The position numbers and the translations under genes were made by a program. DNA of 64,000 bases, taken from contig NZ_CP032094.1 of assembly GCF_003544875.1 (NCBI RefSeq), positions 496,001-560,000 on the forward strand. The letters are read 5' to 3'. Below, in pieces: positions 18,220 to 27,787 of the stretch. This DNA comes from Vibrio alfacsensis (GTDB lineage Bacteria; Pseudomonadota; Gammaproteobacteria; Enterobacterales; Vibrionaceae). Each line of letters begins with the position of its first letter. The stretch's first letter is position 1. The notes beneath the pieces are model-generated. The model searched no databases and had not been told where the DNA came from. It saw only the letters and a program-made list of their open reading frames with translations.

Positions 18220-18834
18220 ATGAGCGTCATTCAGGTTGAAGATAAGAAAGTCAAAGTCGGCAAAGTTCTTTGTGTCGGGCGTAACTACGTTGAGCACATT
18301 CAAGAGCTTAATAATGTCATACCAGAGCAGATGGTGGTATTCAATAAACCGGCGACTTCTGTTTCAACCAAGCTCACCTCATTTCATCAAGAGCCTTTGC
18401 ATTACGAAGCCGAAATTTGTTTCCTTATCAAAAACGGTCAGTACAGTGCGGTTGGACTCGGTTTGGATCTAACCAAACGTGGCTTGCAATCGAACTTGAA
18501 AGAAAAAGGATTACCTTGGGAGCGTGCAAAGGCATTCGATGGCTCTGCGGTATTCAGTCGCTTCCAATCTCTTCAAGGCATCGATATTGATGATCTTCAC
18601 CTAGAGCTTTTGATTAATTGTGTTCATGTTCAAAAAGGGCATGTGAAACAGATGCTTTACCCACCAATGAATATTCTCAATGAGTTGAAGAGTTATACAA
18701 CGTTAGAAGATGGCGATATTGTGATGACAGGGACACCAAAAGGCGTAGGCGAAGTGCACCAAGGGGATGTCTTCCTTGGGCGTTTGAAGTGCGGAGACAT
18801 CACTTTATTAGAGATTGAATGGCTAGCTGCTTAG
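18220..18834 (+). CDS. Fumarylacetoacetate hydrolase (FAH) family protein, YcgM-like
   Basis: 204 aa, the size of the compact FAH-fold hydrolases/decarboxylases. The motifs KVLCVGRNYVEHIQELNN, PLHYEAEICFLI (metal-ligand Glu residues), AKAFDGSAVFSRF and DIVMTGTPKGVGEVHQGD are all typical. Such enzymes act on 2-oxo acids such as oxaloacetate or acylpyruvates using Mg2+. The start at ATG 18220 is preferred to TTG 18205. Single gene. Confidence 0.88.
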   Translation: MSVIQVEDKKVKVGKVLCVGRNYVEHIQELNNVIPEQMVVFNKPATSVSTKLTSFHQEPLHYEAEICFLIKNGQYSAVGLGLDLTKRGLQSNLKEKGLPWERAKAFDGSAVFSRFQSLQGIDIDDLHLELLINCVHVQKGHVKQMLYPPMNILNELKSYTTLEDGDIVMTGTPKGVGEVHQGDVFLGRLKCGDITLLEIEWLAA

Positions 18835-18942
18835 GGCACTGCTTCACCAATATTTTAGTTACGGTGTTGCAATCAAACTTGAAGCGCTGGGCATATGAGC
18901 ATACTCGTAGTAGTGACTAGAAACATTCTTGATGAGTGGACA

Positions 18943-19464
18943 TTATTCATACCCTAAGCTGTCAAGAATTCCTTGCCAAATGTGAAGCATCTCTTCATCG
19001 AACAGATAGAAGCTCATCTCTAGTTCACTATATTCAGGTTGAGAACACACCGATAATGCAACTGTTGCTGCTTCTCTTGCTGGATAACCATAAACGCCGA
19101 AGGAAATGGCGGGTAGGGCGATGGTTTTACATTGATGCTCAATAGCGAGATCTAAAGTGCGCTTATACGCAGACACTAACACTTTTTGAGGTTCTGCAAA
19201 TTTCGAATAGATTGGCCCTACTGCATGAATCACGAATCGAGCTTCGAGATTTCCTGCACAGGTGATTTTTGCATCACCATATCCACAGCGTCTACCATTA
19301 ATTGCCTCCATCGCAAAACAGGCCGCAAGTAATTCAGAACCTGCAGCACGATGGATTGCACCGTCCACACCGCCCCCACCGAGTAGCTTAGGGTTTGCTG
19401 CATTGACGATAGCGTCGACTTTGGCTTTGGCATTGTCACCTTTAATGAGGTGAATGCTGTTCAT
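18943..19464 (-). CDS. Macrodomain protein, O-acetyl-ADP-ribose deacetylase-like (YmdB type)
   Basis: 173 aa single macrodomain. ADP-ribose contacts are visible: VDAIVNAANPKLLGGGGVDGAIHRAAG and later PAISFGVYGYP, the two phosphate-binding loops. YmdB-type proteins remove acetyl from O-acetyl-ADP-ribose or ADP-ribose from acidic side chains; in E. coli YmdB also modulates RNase III. The start at ATG 19464 has an AAGGAA ribosome binding site; a longer upstream extension has no support. Confidence 0.9.
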   Translation of the reverse strand: MNSIHLIKGDNAKAKVDAIVNAANPKLLGGGGVDGAIHRAAGSELLAACFAMEAINGRRCGYGDAKITCAGNLEARFVIHAVGPIYSKFAEPQKVLVSAYKRTLDLAIEHQCKTIALPAISFGVYGYPAREAATVALSVCSQPEYSELEMSFYLFDEEMLHIWQGILDSLGYE

Positions 19465-19716
19465 GTGATTGATGTTCCTTTCGTGTTTATTATCGAAATC
19501 GAATGAATTTTGTATCGTTATCAGTTTATCAGTTTTTTGTATAACCGATTGATTCTTTGTTTTTATCAAAGCAGCATTGTATGGGAAATAATGCGCTTAG
19601 AATGTAGCGCTTACTATTTCCGATATAAAGCGGAGTAAGTTAAGACGATTGGTCTGGTTGCGATGTCTTTATTGGTATAAAATCCGCCGCCTGTTTTAGA
19701 AACTACATACCATTTT

Positions 19717-20349
19717 ATGATCGATTTCGCTGTACTTCCTGTTTATCTCACCGCTGTTATTGCGCTTCTTCTATTACCCGGACCGGACATGTTACTGATT
19801 GCCAGTTCTAGCATGAGTTACGGCAAGAAAGTTGGTCTGTTTGCGAGCTTGGGCAACGCGACATCCGGCGTGATCTTAACGTTATTGGCAGCAATGGGCG
19901 TATCAACCTTGATTGCGATGAGTCCAATCGCGTTAAAAGTGCTTCATCTACTGGGGGGCGCGTACTTACTAAAAATGGGCTGGGACTGTCTACGAGCTGA
20001 CATTTCTTCCGCACCAGAGCTGGATCAGAAAAATAAAATGGCTTCAACGTATTACCAACGTGCTTTGATGAGCAATCTTCTGAACCCAAAAGCGTTGGTA
20101 TTCTTCGTGATGTTCCTGCCGCAATTTGTATCGAGCAATATCACTGCTTCGTCGGGCGAGCAGATGCTAGCGCTGGGGCTATTGTTGAATGTGCTTGGTT
20201 TATTGTTTAACTTGCTTCTGGTCGGACTTGCTGGAACCCTAGGTAAGGGCCTGTTAGAGAATGATAAATTTCGCATGTATCAAGGAAAACTGATGGGCTT
20301 GGTGTTTGTTATCCTTGCAGTATGGATGCTCAGTAGTTTTGTGATGTAA
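19717..20349 (+). CDS. LysE/RhtB family amino acid exporter
   Basis: 210 aa with six hydrophobic segments. The family signature is seen at the N terminus (LLLLPGPDMLLIASSSMSYGKKVGLFASLGNATSGV) and in LLNPKALVFFVMFLPQFV. Members export homoserine, threonine or lysine; the substrate here is unknown. ATG 19717 lacks a strong ribosome binding site. A terminator follows and is shared with the convergent mutase gene. Confidence 0.88.
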   Translation: MIDFAVLPVYLTAVIALLLLPGPDMLLIASSSMSYGKKVGLFASLGNATSGVILTLLAAMGVSTLIAMSPIALKVLHLLGGAYLLKMGWDCLRADISSAPELDQKNKMASTYYQRALMSNLLNPKALVFFVMFLPQFVSSNITASSGEQMLALGLLLNVLGLLFNLLLVGLAGTLGKGLLENDKFRMYQGKLMGLVFVILAVWMLSSFVM

Positions 20350-20368
20350 CAACCATAGACTCTTTGAC

Positions 20369-20394
20369 AAAAGCCAGCACTTGCTGGCTTTTGT
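20369..20394. terminator. Bidirectional terminator between the LysE-type exporter and phosphosugar mutase genes
   Basis: Stem AAAAGCCAGCA/TGCTGGCTTTT, T-rich on both strands. Confidence 0.88.
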
Positions 20395-20428
20395 TGTTTT
20401 AAAGTCGATAATTTTAATCCAATCCGGA

Positions 20429-22129
20429 TTACAAGCTTTGTTGATGTGCTTCGATCAGTGCATTCATTTTCGCTTCCGCTGCTTGGTTAGCTTGCGCGTA
20501 ATCCATATCATCAGGGAAATTGCTAATCACTTCGTAGTAACACTTGAGTTTAGGCTCAGTGCCAGACGGACGAACAATCACACGTGATTTATCTTCTAGG
20601 TGGTAAATTAAAACGTCGCTGGGTGGCAAATCAATCACTTCTGTTGAGCCATTGGACATCAAACGCAGTGAACTCTTTAGATCCTCAATGACTTCAATAT
20701 GTTTACCGGCGATCGTTTTCGGTGGATTTGCGCGAAGCTTGTCACCAATAGGTGGCGATTTAGGATCAAGTGCAATGCTGCGTTGCGCGTTGAAGTAGAA
20801 ACCATGCTGACGGTATAGTTCTTCTAACTTATCCCAGACAGTTTTACCTTGGGCTTTCAATTTACCTGTCAATTGAGAGAAAGCGACCAGTGCTGACAAG
20901 CCATCTTTATCCCACACCTTGTTGCCTACGGTGTAGCCTAATGCTTCTTCGTAAGCAAACAGGAACGGATTCGCTTCTGTCTCTTGTGTCATTGCTACGT
21001 TAGTTAGCCATTTAAAGCCAGTTAATGTTTTGTAGTATTCTGCGCCATGTGCTTTAGCAATGCTGCTCAATAGGCGAGAAGACACAATAGTATTTCCAAC
21101 CAGCGCTTTAGGTTGACTTTGTAGTAAGTAATCACCAAACAATGAACCCACTTGGTCGCCCGTCAGCATTTGGTATTCACCATCTGGACGTTTGACTGCC
21201 ACTGCAAAGCGGTCTGCATCTGGATCGTTCGCGCATGCGATGTCGGCATCTACTGATTTACCTAGTGCTATCACCATATCCATTGCGCCTGCTTCTTCAG
21301 GGTTCGGGAAGTTTACGGTAGGGAACGTGCCGTCTGGTTCGTGCTGCTCGGGAACACTTGCTACTTTCTTGAATCCTGCATCAGCGAGTAGCATTTCTGC
21401 CATCTCTGCACCGACACCATGCATGGCCGTGTAAACAATCGAGATATCTGTGTTGCCGTCCGGCGTTAGCAGGGTATTGTCGTTCATTGTCTTGCGGTAC
21501 GTTTGGTAGTACTCGTCTTCAAGCCAAACTAACAACCCTTTTTGTTTTGCATCGTCTAGTGACACAAGAGAAAGCGGCTTGGTTGTCGCTTCATCGATTT
21601 TCGCAGCAATGCCAGAATCGTGCGGAGGAATAATCTGCGCGCCATTTTCCCAGTACACTTTAAAGCCGTTGTACTCCGGTGGGTTGTGACTTGCGGTAAC
21701 AACGACAGCTGCTGCAGCATTTAACTCACGAACGCCAAAAGCAACAATGGGTGTTGCCGCTACTTTATAGGTGAGATAAACCTTGATACCCAAAGCCGTC
21801 AGTACAGAAGCTGTGTCGTGTGCGAACTGTTTAGAATCCGGACGCCCATCATAGCCGATAACAACACCGCGAGACGATGCATCTTTCACTTGTTCAATCA
21901 GGTAGTGGCCGAGACCTGTCGCTGTTTCTTGAATCACCAAGCGGTTCATACGATTTGGACCTGTGCCGACTTTGCCACGTAGACCTGCTGTACCAAAAGC
22001 TAGGCGGGCACTAAATCGATCAGAAAGTTCTTGTTTGTTATTTGTATCGATTAGGTGCTGAAGCTCTTCACGGGTTTTAGGATCAGGGTCTCGTGCTAGC
22101 CATTGAGTAATTTGTGCTGTCATATCCAT
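20429..22129 (-). CDS. Phosphosugar mutase (phosphoglucomutase/phosphomannomutase family)
   Basis: 566 aa, the length of the PGM2-like/PgcA branch. Catalytic phosphoserine loop TASHNPPEYNGFKVYWENGAQ (about residue 145), metal-binding loop DPDADRFA (about 310), sugar-binding loop EEALGY, and the C-terminal phosphate-binding RPSGTEPKLK are all present. It interconverts hexose 1- and 6-phosphates, feeding glycogen or envelope precursors. Cytoplasmic. Single gene; complete. Confidence 0.9.
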   Translation of the reverse strand: MDMTAQITQWLARDPDPKTREELQHLIDTNNKQELSDRFSARLAFGTAGLRGKVGTGPNRMNRLVIQETATGLGHYLIEQVKDASSRGVVIGYDGRPDSKQFAHDTASVLTALGIKVYLTYKVAATPIVAFGVRELNAAAAVVVTASHNPPEYNGFKVYWENGAQIIPPHDSGIAAKIDEATTKPLSLVSLDDAKQKGLLVWLEDEYYQTYRKTMNDNTLLTPDGNTDISIVYTAMHGVGAEMAEMLLADAGFKKVASVPEQHEPDGTFPTVNFPNPEEAGAMDMVIALGKSVDADIACANDPDADRFAVAVKRPDGEYQMLTGDQVGSLFGDYLLQSQPKALVGNTIVSSRLLSSIAKAHGAEYYKTLTGFKWLTNVAMTQETEANPFLFAYEEALGYTVGNKVWDKDGLSALVAFSQLTGKLKAQGKTVWDKLEELYRQHGFYFNAQRSIALDPKSPPIGDKLRANPPKTIAGKHIEVIEDLKSSLRLMSNGSTEVIDLPPSDVLIYHLEDKSRVIVRPSGTEPKLKCYYEVISNFPDDMDYAQANQAAEAKMNALIEAHQQSL

Positions 22130-22450
22130 TTTCCTTAGTAGGTTTCACCCATTTGTTTAGACACTTCTTCGTCAAAAGTATCTCAATATTTTACGCTAAT
22201 AATCTAAATGGTTCTCAATTACATTTCAAAGAGGGCAATCGATAAACCGAATTTATTTTTATCTCTGTATAAAATTTAATCGCATTTAATTTCTTGAAGA
22301 ACGATTGAACTATAACTAGCCTTTTAACATAAATATAACAAAGTGTATTGAAACAGTAGTTTTTGTGATTTTTCGTAAATTTGTTCGATATTTGCAATTT
22401 AAAGCAAGGAAGCTGGCATAGGTCCAGCGGCTGAGCAGAGGAGAGATCTT
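22130..22450. promoter_or_regulatory. Divergent promoter region of the cox cluster
   Basis: AT-rich, no gene. A possible promoter is TTGAAC (22305-22310), 17 bp, CATAAA (22328-22333), giving a leader of about 110 nt before coxB. No FNR- or ArcA-like box was identified with confidence. Confidence 0.4.
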
Positions 22451-23614
22451 TTGAAAAGATTAGCAACTACTCTGGCTACTATCGCGAATGTGATATTTAT
22501 CACGTTTTCATCGCGAACTTGGGCTGAGCAGAATGACTATAACATGACTAAAGGTGTGACTGGGATCAGTGAGCAAGTGTATGAACTTCATATGTTGATC
22601 TTCTATATTTGCTGTGCGATTGCCTTTGTCGTGTTTGGTGTCATGTTTTACTCCATCTTTCGTCATCGTAAATCGAAAGGTGCAGTCGCCGCCAATTTTC
22701 ATGAAAGTACCAAAGTAGAGATTATCTGGACCATCATTCCCGTCATCATTCTTATCGCAATGGCGATTCCAGCAACCAAAACTTTGGTGGCGATGGAAGA
22801 CACCAGCCAATCTGACCTCACTGTTAAGATAACGGGTTCTCAATGGAAGTGGCATTACAGCTATTTTGGTGAGGACGTTGAGTTCTTTAGTCTACTCGCG
22901 ACCAGCCAGAATGAAATTGATGGTATTGAGACAAAAGGGGCGCATTACTTACTCGAAGTGGATAACCCGCTCGTTTTGCCAATTAATCGTAAAGTTCGTT
23001 TTCTCATGACCTCTGATGATGTGATTCATTCTTGGTGGGTACCTGATTTCGCTGTTAAGAAAGATACGATACCGGGATTTATTAACGAAGCTTGGACCAA
23101 GATTGATGAACCAGGTGTCTATCGTGGCCAGTGTGCTGAGCTTTGTGGTCGAGCGCATGGGTTTATGCCAGTTGTCGTTCATGCGATGGCAGAAGACGAT
23201 TTCGACCAGTGGATGGCAGACAAGAAACAAGAAATTGCATTACAAAAAGCGGCTGCGAAAGAAGCATTGACGCTAGACCTGTCGATGGAAGATTTGATGG
23301 GACAAGGCGAGTCGATTTACACCGCGCGTTGTGCCGTATGTCATCAAGCGAATGGTGAGGGCATTCCGGGCGCATTCCCGGCGATCAAAGGCAGTGAGAT
23401 CGCCAAAGGTCCAGTTGTTGCGCACATTGACGTATTGGTGAATGGTCGCGCAGGCACAGCGATGCAAGCTTTTGCTAACCAACTTAGCGACCAAGAGATT
23501 GCTGCTGTCATTACCTATCAACGCAATGCGTGGGGAAATGATACTGGCGATACCGTTCAAGCATCCGATGTTAACGCCTTTAAGGCACAAGAAAGTGCCA
23601 AGGAGGAAATATGA
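22451..23614 (+). CDS. coxB: Cytochrome c oxidase subunit II with fused cytochrome c domain
   Basis: 387 aa. Signal peptide (1-25, SRTWA), two membrane helices, then the CuA cupredoxin domain with HSWWVPDFAVKKDTIPGF and the copper loop CAELCGRAHGFM (about residues 217-228). The C-terminal extension holds a class I heme site CAVCHQ (about 298-303) with a distal Met in GTAMQAF, so this is a caa3-like subunit that can pass electrons from its own heme c to CuA. Start is TTG 22451 behind GAGGAG. The stop overlaps coxA's ATG (ATGA). Confidence 0.93.
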   Translation: MKRLATTLATIANVIFITFSSRTWAEQNDYNMTKGVTGISEQVYELHMLIFYICCAIAFVVFGVMFYSIFRHRKSKGAVAANFHESTKVEIIWTIIPVIILIAMAIPATKTLVAMEDTSQSDLTVKITGSQWKWHYSYFGEDVEFFSLLATSQNEIDGIETKGAHYLLEVDNPLVLPINRKVRFLMTSDDVIHSWWVPDFAVKKDTIPGFINEAWTKIDEPGVYRGQCAELCGRAHGFMPVVVHAMAEDDFDQWMADKKQEIALQKAAAKEALTLDLSMEDLMGQGESIYTARCAVCHQANGEGIPGAFPAIKGSEIAKGPVVAHIDVLVNGRAGTAMQAFANQLSDQEIAAVITYQRNAWGNDTGDTVQASDVNAFKAQESAKEEI

Positions 23615-25251
23615 GTAAGCCAATTGAAAAAGCGGTGAAGTCTGCTCCGGCAGAAGCGCAAACTACCGCAAATACTACCATTGCGATTGAGGATGATCAC
23701 GATCATCACCACGCACCGAAAGGCCTAGCACGTTGGCTGTATTCCACTAGTCATAAAGACATCGGTACGCTTTATTTATGGTTTAGCTTTGCCATGTTCC
23801 TTACTGGCGGAGCAATGGCAATGGTCATTCGAGCTGAGTTATTCCAGCCGGGTTTGCAATTGGTCGATCCTCAGTTCTTTAACCAAATGACCACTGTACA
23901 TGGGCTCGTGATGGTATTTGGTGCCGTCATGCCTGCGTTTACCGGTTTAGCTAACTGGATGATCCCAATGATGATTGGGGCACCGGACATGGCGTTGCCA
24001 CGAATGAACAACTTGAGTTTTTGGATCTTACCTTTTGCTTTTCTCATTTTGATCGGCTCTTTGTTCTTACCGGGTGGTGGTCCTGATTTTGGATGGACTT
24101 TCTACGCGCCGCTTTCTACAACCTACGGCCCTGACAGTACGGCGTTGTTTGTTTTCTCAGTTCATATCATGGGTATCAGTTCCATCATGGGTGCAATCAA
24201 CGTCATCGTGACCATTGTGAATATGCGAGCACCGGGCATGACATGGTTTAAGTTGCCAATGTTCGTCTGGACTTGGCTAATCACGGCGTTCTTGCTGATA
24301 GCGGTGATGCCCGTATTAGCCGGTGCGGTGACCATGGTACTGACCGACAAATACTTCGGTACCAGCTTCTTTGATGCCGCTGGTGGCGGTGACCCAGTGA
24401 TGTTCCAACACATCTTCTGGTTCTTCGGTCACCCAGAGGTGTACATCATGATCTTGCCTTCGTTCGGCATTGTCTCAGCAATCATTCCGGCGTTTAGTGG
24501 CAAGAAACTGTTTGGTTATCATTCGATGGTTTACGCAACCTGCAGTATTGCATTGCTGTCGTTCCTAGTATGGGCACACCATATGTTTACGACGGGGATG
24601 CCAGTATTTGCCGAACTCTTCTTTATGTACTGCACCATGTTGATTGCGGTGCCAACTGGGGTGAAAGTGTTTAACTGGGTGGCGACCATGTGGCGAGGTG
24701 CAATGACGTTTGAGACGCCGATGTTATTTGCCATCGCGTTTATTGTCTTATTCACAATAGGTGGTTTCTCAGGCTTGATGTTGGCCATTGTGCCTGCGGA
24801 CTTTCAATACCATGACACTTACTTTGTGGTCGCACACTTCCATTATGTCTTGGTATCTGGTGCGGTGTTCTCGATTATGGCGGCAGCGTATTACTGGCTA
24901 CCGAAGTGGACGGGCAATATGTACGACCACAAGCTGAGTCTGTGGCATTTCTGGTGCTCAATTATCTCGGTTAACGTACTGTTCTTCCCAATGCATTTCT
25001 TGGGCTTAGCTGGGATGCCACGACGTATTCCCGATTACGCCATCCAGTTTGCAGACATAAACCAAATTGTATCGATAGGTGGCTTTGCCTTTGGTCTGTC
25101 TCAATTGATCTTCTTGTGGCTGGTGATCAAGTGCATCCGTGGTGGTGAAAAAGCGCCAGCAAAACCATGGGAGAGAGCAGAAGGTTTAGAGTGGACGGTG
25201 CCGAGTCCTGCTCCACATCATACGTTTACAACACCGCCAAAAGTCGATTAA
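23611..25251 (+). CDS. coxA: Cytochrome c oxidase subunit I
   Basis: 546 aa, twelve hydrophobic segments. Heme and copper ligands are readable: TTVHGLVMVFGAV (low-spin heme His), WFFGHPEVYIMILPSFG (CuB His and the cross-linked Tyr), VWAHHMF (two CuB His) and VAHFHYVLVSG (heme a and a3 His). This is the catalytic aa3-type core that reduces oxygen to water and pumps protons in the inner membrane. The N terminus has a histidine/aspartate-rich stretch DDHDHHHAP. Translationally coupled to coxB. Confidence 0.96.
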   Translation: MSKPIEKAVKSAPAEAQTTANTTIAIEDDHDHHHAPKGLARWLYSTSHKDIGTLYLWFSFAMFLTGGAMAMVIRAELFQPGLQLVDPQFFNQMTTVHGLVMVFGAVMPAFTGLANWMIPMMIGAPDMALPRMNNLSFWILPFAFLILIGSLFLPGGGPDFGWTFYAPLSTTYGPDSTALFVFSVHIMGISSIMGAINVIVTIVNMRAPGMTWFKLPMFVWTWLITAFLLIAVMPVLAGAVTMVLTDKYFGTSFFDAAGGGDPVMFQHIFWFFGHPEVYIMILPSFGIVSAIIPAFSGKKLFGYHSMVYATCSIALLSFLVWAHHMFTTGMPVFAELFFMYCTMLIAVPTGVKVFNWVATMWRGAMTFETPMLFAIAFIVLFTIGGFSGLMLAIVPADFQYHDTYFVVAHFHYVLVSGAVFSIMAAAYYWLPKWTGNMYDHKLSLWHFWCSIISVNVLFFPMHFLGLAGMPRRIPDYAIQFADINQIVSIGGFAFGLSQLIFLWLVIKCIRGGEKAPAKPWERAEGLEWTVPSPAPHHTFTTPPKVD

Positions 25252-25272
25252 GAAAAGCGTGAGGTGAGCGAG

Positions 25273-25878
25273 ATGCAAAGTAAGTCATCCAATAAGAAAC
25301 TCACTATCAAGTTGCTGTTAGCGACAGCAATGATGTTCGGCTTCGGTTTTGCTCTTGTCCCACTCTACGACATTATGTGCGATGCATTGGGTATTAACGG
25401 TAAAACCAGTGAAGTGGCTGCGATCCAACCTGCAGGAATGCAGGCTGATGTATCACGAACAATTCGTGTGGAATTTATGGCCCACGTAAGCCCAGACATG
25501 CCTTGGGAATTCAAACCAAAAGTCGTATCCATGGATGTACACCCAGGCGAAGTGATTCAAACTGAATATCTTGCGTTTAATCAAAGTGGTGAAGACTTGG
25601 TAGGGCAAGCTGTACCATCCGTATCGCCGGGTACTGGTGCGGCTTACTTCAATAAAATCGAGTGTTTTTGCTTCAATCAACAACCATTGGAGGGTAAGCA
25701 ACAAGCGAGTATGCCTTTGATTTTCTACATTGAGCCGGACGTGCCGGATTCAATTCATACGTTGACCTTGTCTTACACACTCTACAAATTTCCTCCTCAA
25801 ACGGGCGAGTCTTCGACAGCTAGCCTCTCAGGGAGTGAGAAACAGACCTTAATGCTTCAACCCAAAGCGCGTCTGTAA
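25273..25878 (+). CDS. ctaG: Cytochrome c oxidase assembly protein CtaG/Cox11
   Basis: 201 aa from ATG 25273, chosen because GAGGTG lies six bases upstream; a GTG at 25264 would add three residues. One N-terminal membrane helix, then a periplasmic domain with the copper-binding motif IECFCFNQQ, plus the conserved YNKIECFC-like context. It delivers copper to the CuB site of subunit I. Located between coxA and coxC, as in other proteobacterial cox operons. Confidence 0.92.
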   Translation: MQSKSSNKKLTIKLLLATAMMFGFGFALVPLYDIMCDALGINGKTSEVAAIQPAGMQADVSRTIRVEFMAHVSPDMPWEFKPKVVSMDVHPGEVIQTEYLAFNQSGEDLVGQAVPSVSPGTGAAYFNKIECFCFNQQPLEGKQQASMPLIFYIEPDVPDSIHTLTLSYTLYKFPPQTGESSTASLSGSEKQTLMLQPKARL

Positions 25879-25889
25879 GGAGAGAACTC

Positions 25890-26774
25890 ATGAGTAACAA
25901 GCCTGACACCTATTATGTTCCCGCACAAAGCAGTTGGCCTATTGTAGGGGCATTTGCGTTATTTCTTGTCGCTGTCGGTGCTGGAATGACCGTTCAAGGC
26001 ACTCAAAGTGACGGTGCGGTTGGGACGCTAGGCGGCATTATTCTTGCGGTTGGTATGCTGTTTCTGCTTTACATGCTAGCCGGGTGGTTCAGTAGCGTTA
26101 TCACGGAGTCCCTTACTGGAAAATACAGTGCGCAAATCACGCGTTCATTTCGACAAGGAATGAGTTGGTTCATCTTTTCAGAAGTGATGTTCTTTGGCGC
26201 GTTCTTTGGTGCGCTGTTTTACGCAAGAATGATTTCGGTACCTTGGTTAGGCGGTGCCGACAACAACTTAATGACCCATGAAGTGTTGTGGCCTAGTTTT
26301 GAAGCGATATGGCCGCTGACTACGACGCCAGGCGGGGATACTACCCAAGCGATGCCATGGCAGGGTATTCCGCTAACAAACACCATCTTGCTGCTATTGT
26401 CTTCGATAACGTTACATATGGCACACATCAGTTTAGAGCAAGATAAACGAACGGCACTGATTGTCTGGTTAGAAATCACCATCGTTTTGGCGGGCTTTTT
26501 CCTCTACTACCAAGCCGTTGAGTATGTGCACGCCTATCAAGATATTGGACTGACACTCCAATCAGGCGTTTATGGAAACACGTTCTTTATGCTGACAGGG
26601 TTTCACGGTTTGCATGTGTGTTTAGGAACGATTTTTTTAATTGTGTTGCTATTTAGAATTGCTAAAGACCATTTCTCTCCTAAGAATCATTTCGCATTTC
26701 AAGCGGGTAGCTGGTATTGGCATTTTGTCGATGTGGTGTGGTTGTGCTTGTTCGTCTTTGTTTATGTGCTTTGA
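25890..26774 (+). CDS. coxC: Cytochrome c oxidase subunit III
   Basis: 294 aa with seven hydrophobic segments. Conserved stretches include FRQGMSWFIFSEVMFFGAFFGALFYAR and GFHGLHVCLGTIFL, and the C terminus SWYWHFVDVVWLCLFVFVYVL. Non-catalytic membrane subunit that stabilises oxygen turnover and proton uptake. Follows ctaG by 11 bp with an AAGGAGAG ribosome binding site. Confidence 0.94.
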   Translation: MSNKPDTYYVPAQSSWPIVGAFALFLVAVGAGMTVQGTQSDGAVGTLGGIILAVGMLFLLYMLAGWFSSVITESLTGKYSAQITRSFRQGMSWFIFSEVMFFGAFFGALFYARMISVPWLGGADNNLMTHEVLWPSFEAIWPLTTTPGGDTTQAMPWQGIPLTNTILLLLSSITLHMAHISLEQDKRTALIVWLEITIVLAGFFLYYQAVEYVHAYQDIGLTLQSGVYGNTFFMLTGFHGLHVCLGTIFLIVLLFRIAKDHFSPKNHFAFQAGSWYWHFVDVVWLCLFVFVYVL

Positions 26775-26786
26775 CTTCCATCGAAA

Positions 26787-27023
26787 TTAATAAGGTCGGG
26801 GGTTAGGAGCAATCCAACCGCTAGCGAGTGCGATAAGTAGAAGTAAAACCACTAAGGCAGAAAACATCACTCGACGACCTAAATAGTGGCTCATTGGTTT
26901 TCCTTTGCTGTTCGGGTTTTCTGGATCTTCTTTGACCATTTCGATAAGTGCTTTTGCGAGGTTGAATATGATGAAAAGTAGCAAAAGAACAAGCGTCAAC
27001 TTGAATAGAAATACGGTGGACAT
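26787..27023 (-). CDS. DUF2909 small twin-membrane protein
   Basis: 78 aa with two hydrophobic helices (about 5-25 and 52-70) separated by a charged loop; this is the pattern of DUF2909 proteins, which commonly sit in cox clusters and are of unknown function. It is encoded on the opposite strand inside the cox operon, and its ATG (27023) overlaps the SURF1 ATG by two bases. GGAGGTGCC directly before the ATG is a strong ribosome binding site. It may have its own promoter inside SURF1. Confidence 0.8.
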   Translation of the reverse strand: MSTVFLFKLTLVLLLLFIIFNLAKALIEMVKEDPENPNSKGKPMSHYLGRRVMFSALVVLLLLIALASGWIAPNPRPY

Positions 27024-27787
27024 GGCACCTCCGATGTTACCGTTATTATTTTCGAAATGGCTTTGGTTAGCCGCCGTTTTAACTGTGGCTGTGTTTTCTC
27101 TTTTGGTCAAACTGGGCATGTGGCAATTAGATCGGGGCAATGAAAAGCAGAGATTGGAACAGGCAATGTCGACAAGAGAGAGCAAGCCCTATCAGCCAAT
27201 ATCAGATGTGTTAGAGTTGAATGACTGGCGAGAAGAAAGTGTGAATGGCGTTAAGGTAAAACAGAAGTCGTCCCAGAGCCTATTGCCGTTCTTCTGCTAG
27301 ACAATCAAATCTATAACGGGAAAGTCGGCTACTTGGCTTTTCAAGTGGTGTCTTTGCTTCAAGAACCGACGACACTGACATTACTTGAATTGGGGTTTGT
27401 TGAGGGAAAGAGCGAACGTTCTGAACTTCCAGATATTGAAACGCTAAAAACACCGCAAACCATCACAGGTCGTTTGTATCGTAAATCGACTAATCCTCTG
27501 AGTACCGATCTCATGGCTGAGATGGGTAATCCGATTCGTATTCAAAACCTTAATGTGAACCAACTGAGTCAGTTATTAAATATAGAGCTGATGCCAACGG
27601 TTTTACAGCCGGATAATTTGAAAACTTGGCCATATTCTTTCCTTGGAATCCCCTACCTTTAACCAGTGAAAAGCACTTTGGCTATTCGGTGCAATGGTTT
27701 GCTATGGCTGGGGTTTTTCTACTTATTACACTCTTAATCTTTGTTCGATGGATGCGAAGTGAGCGATCACATGGAGGTGATGTATGA
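27022..27787 (+). CDS. SURF1 family cytochrome oxidase biogenesis protein (two frameshifts)
   Basis: Reconstructed length about 255 aa. An N-terminal membrane helix (LWLAAVLTVAVFSLLVKLGMWQLDR, with the family WQxxR motif), the periplasmic body, and a C-terminal helix after HFGYSVQWFAM, as in SURF1, which supports heme A insertion into subunit I. As printed the frame breaks at 27258-27261 (AAAA) and 27638-27640 (TTT). One extra A and one extra T restore GVKVKTEVVPEPIAVLLLDN and SFPWNPLPLTSEKHFGY respectively. The final ATGA overlaps the next gene. Probably intact in the organism. Confidence 0.85.
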
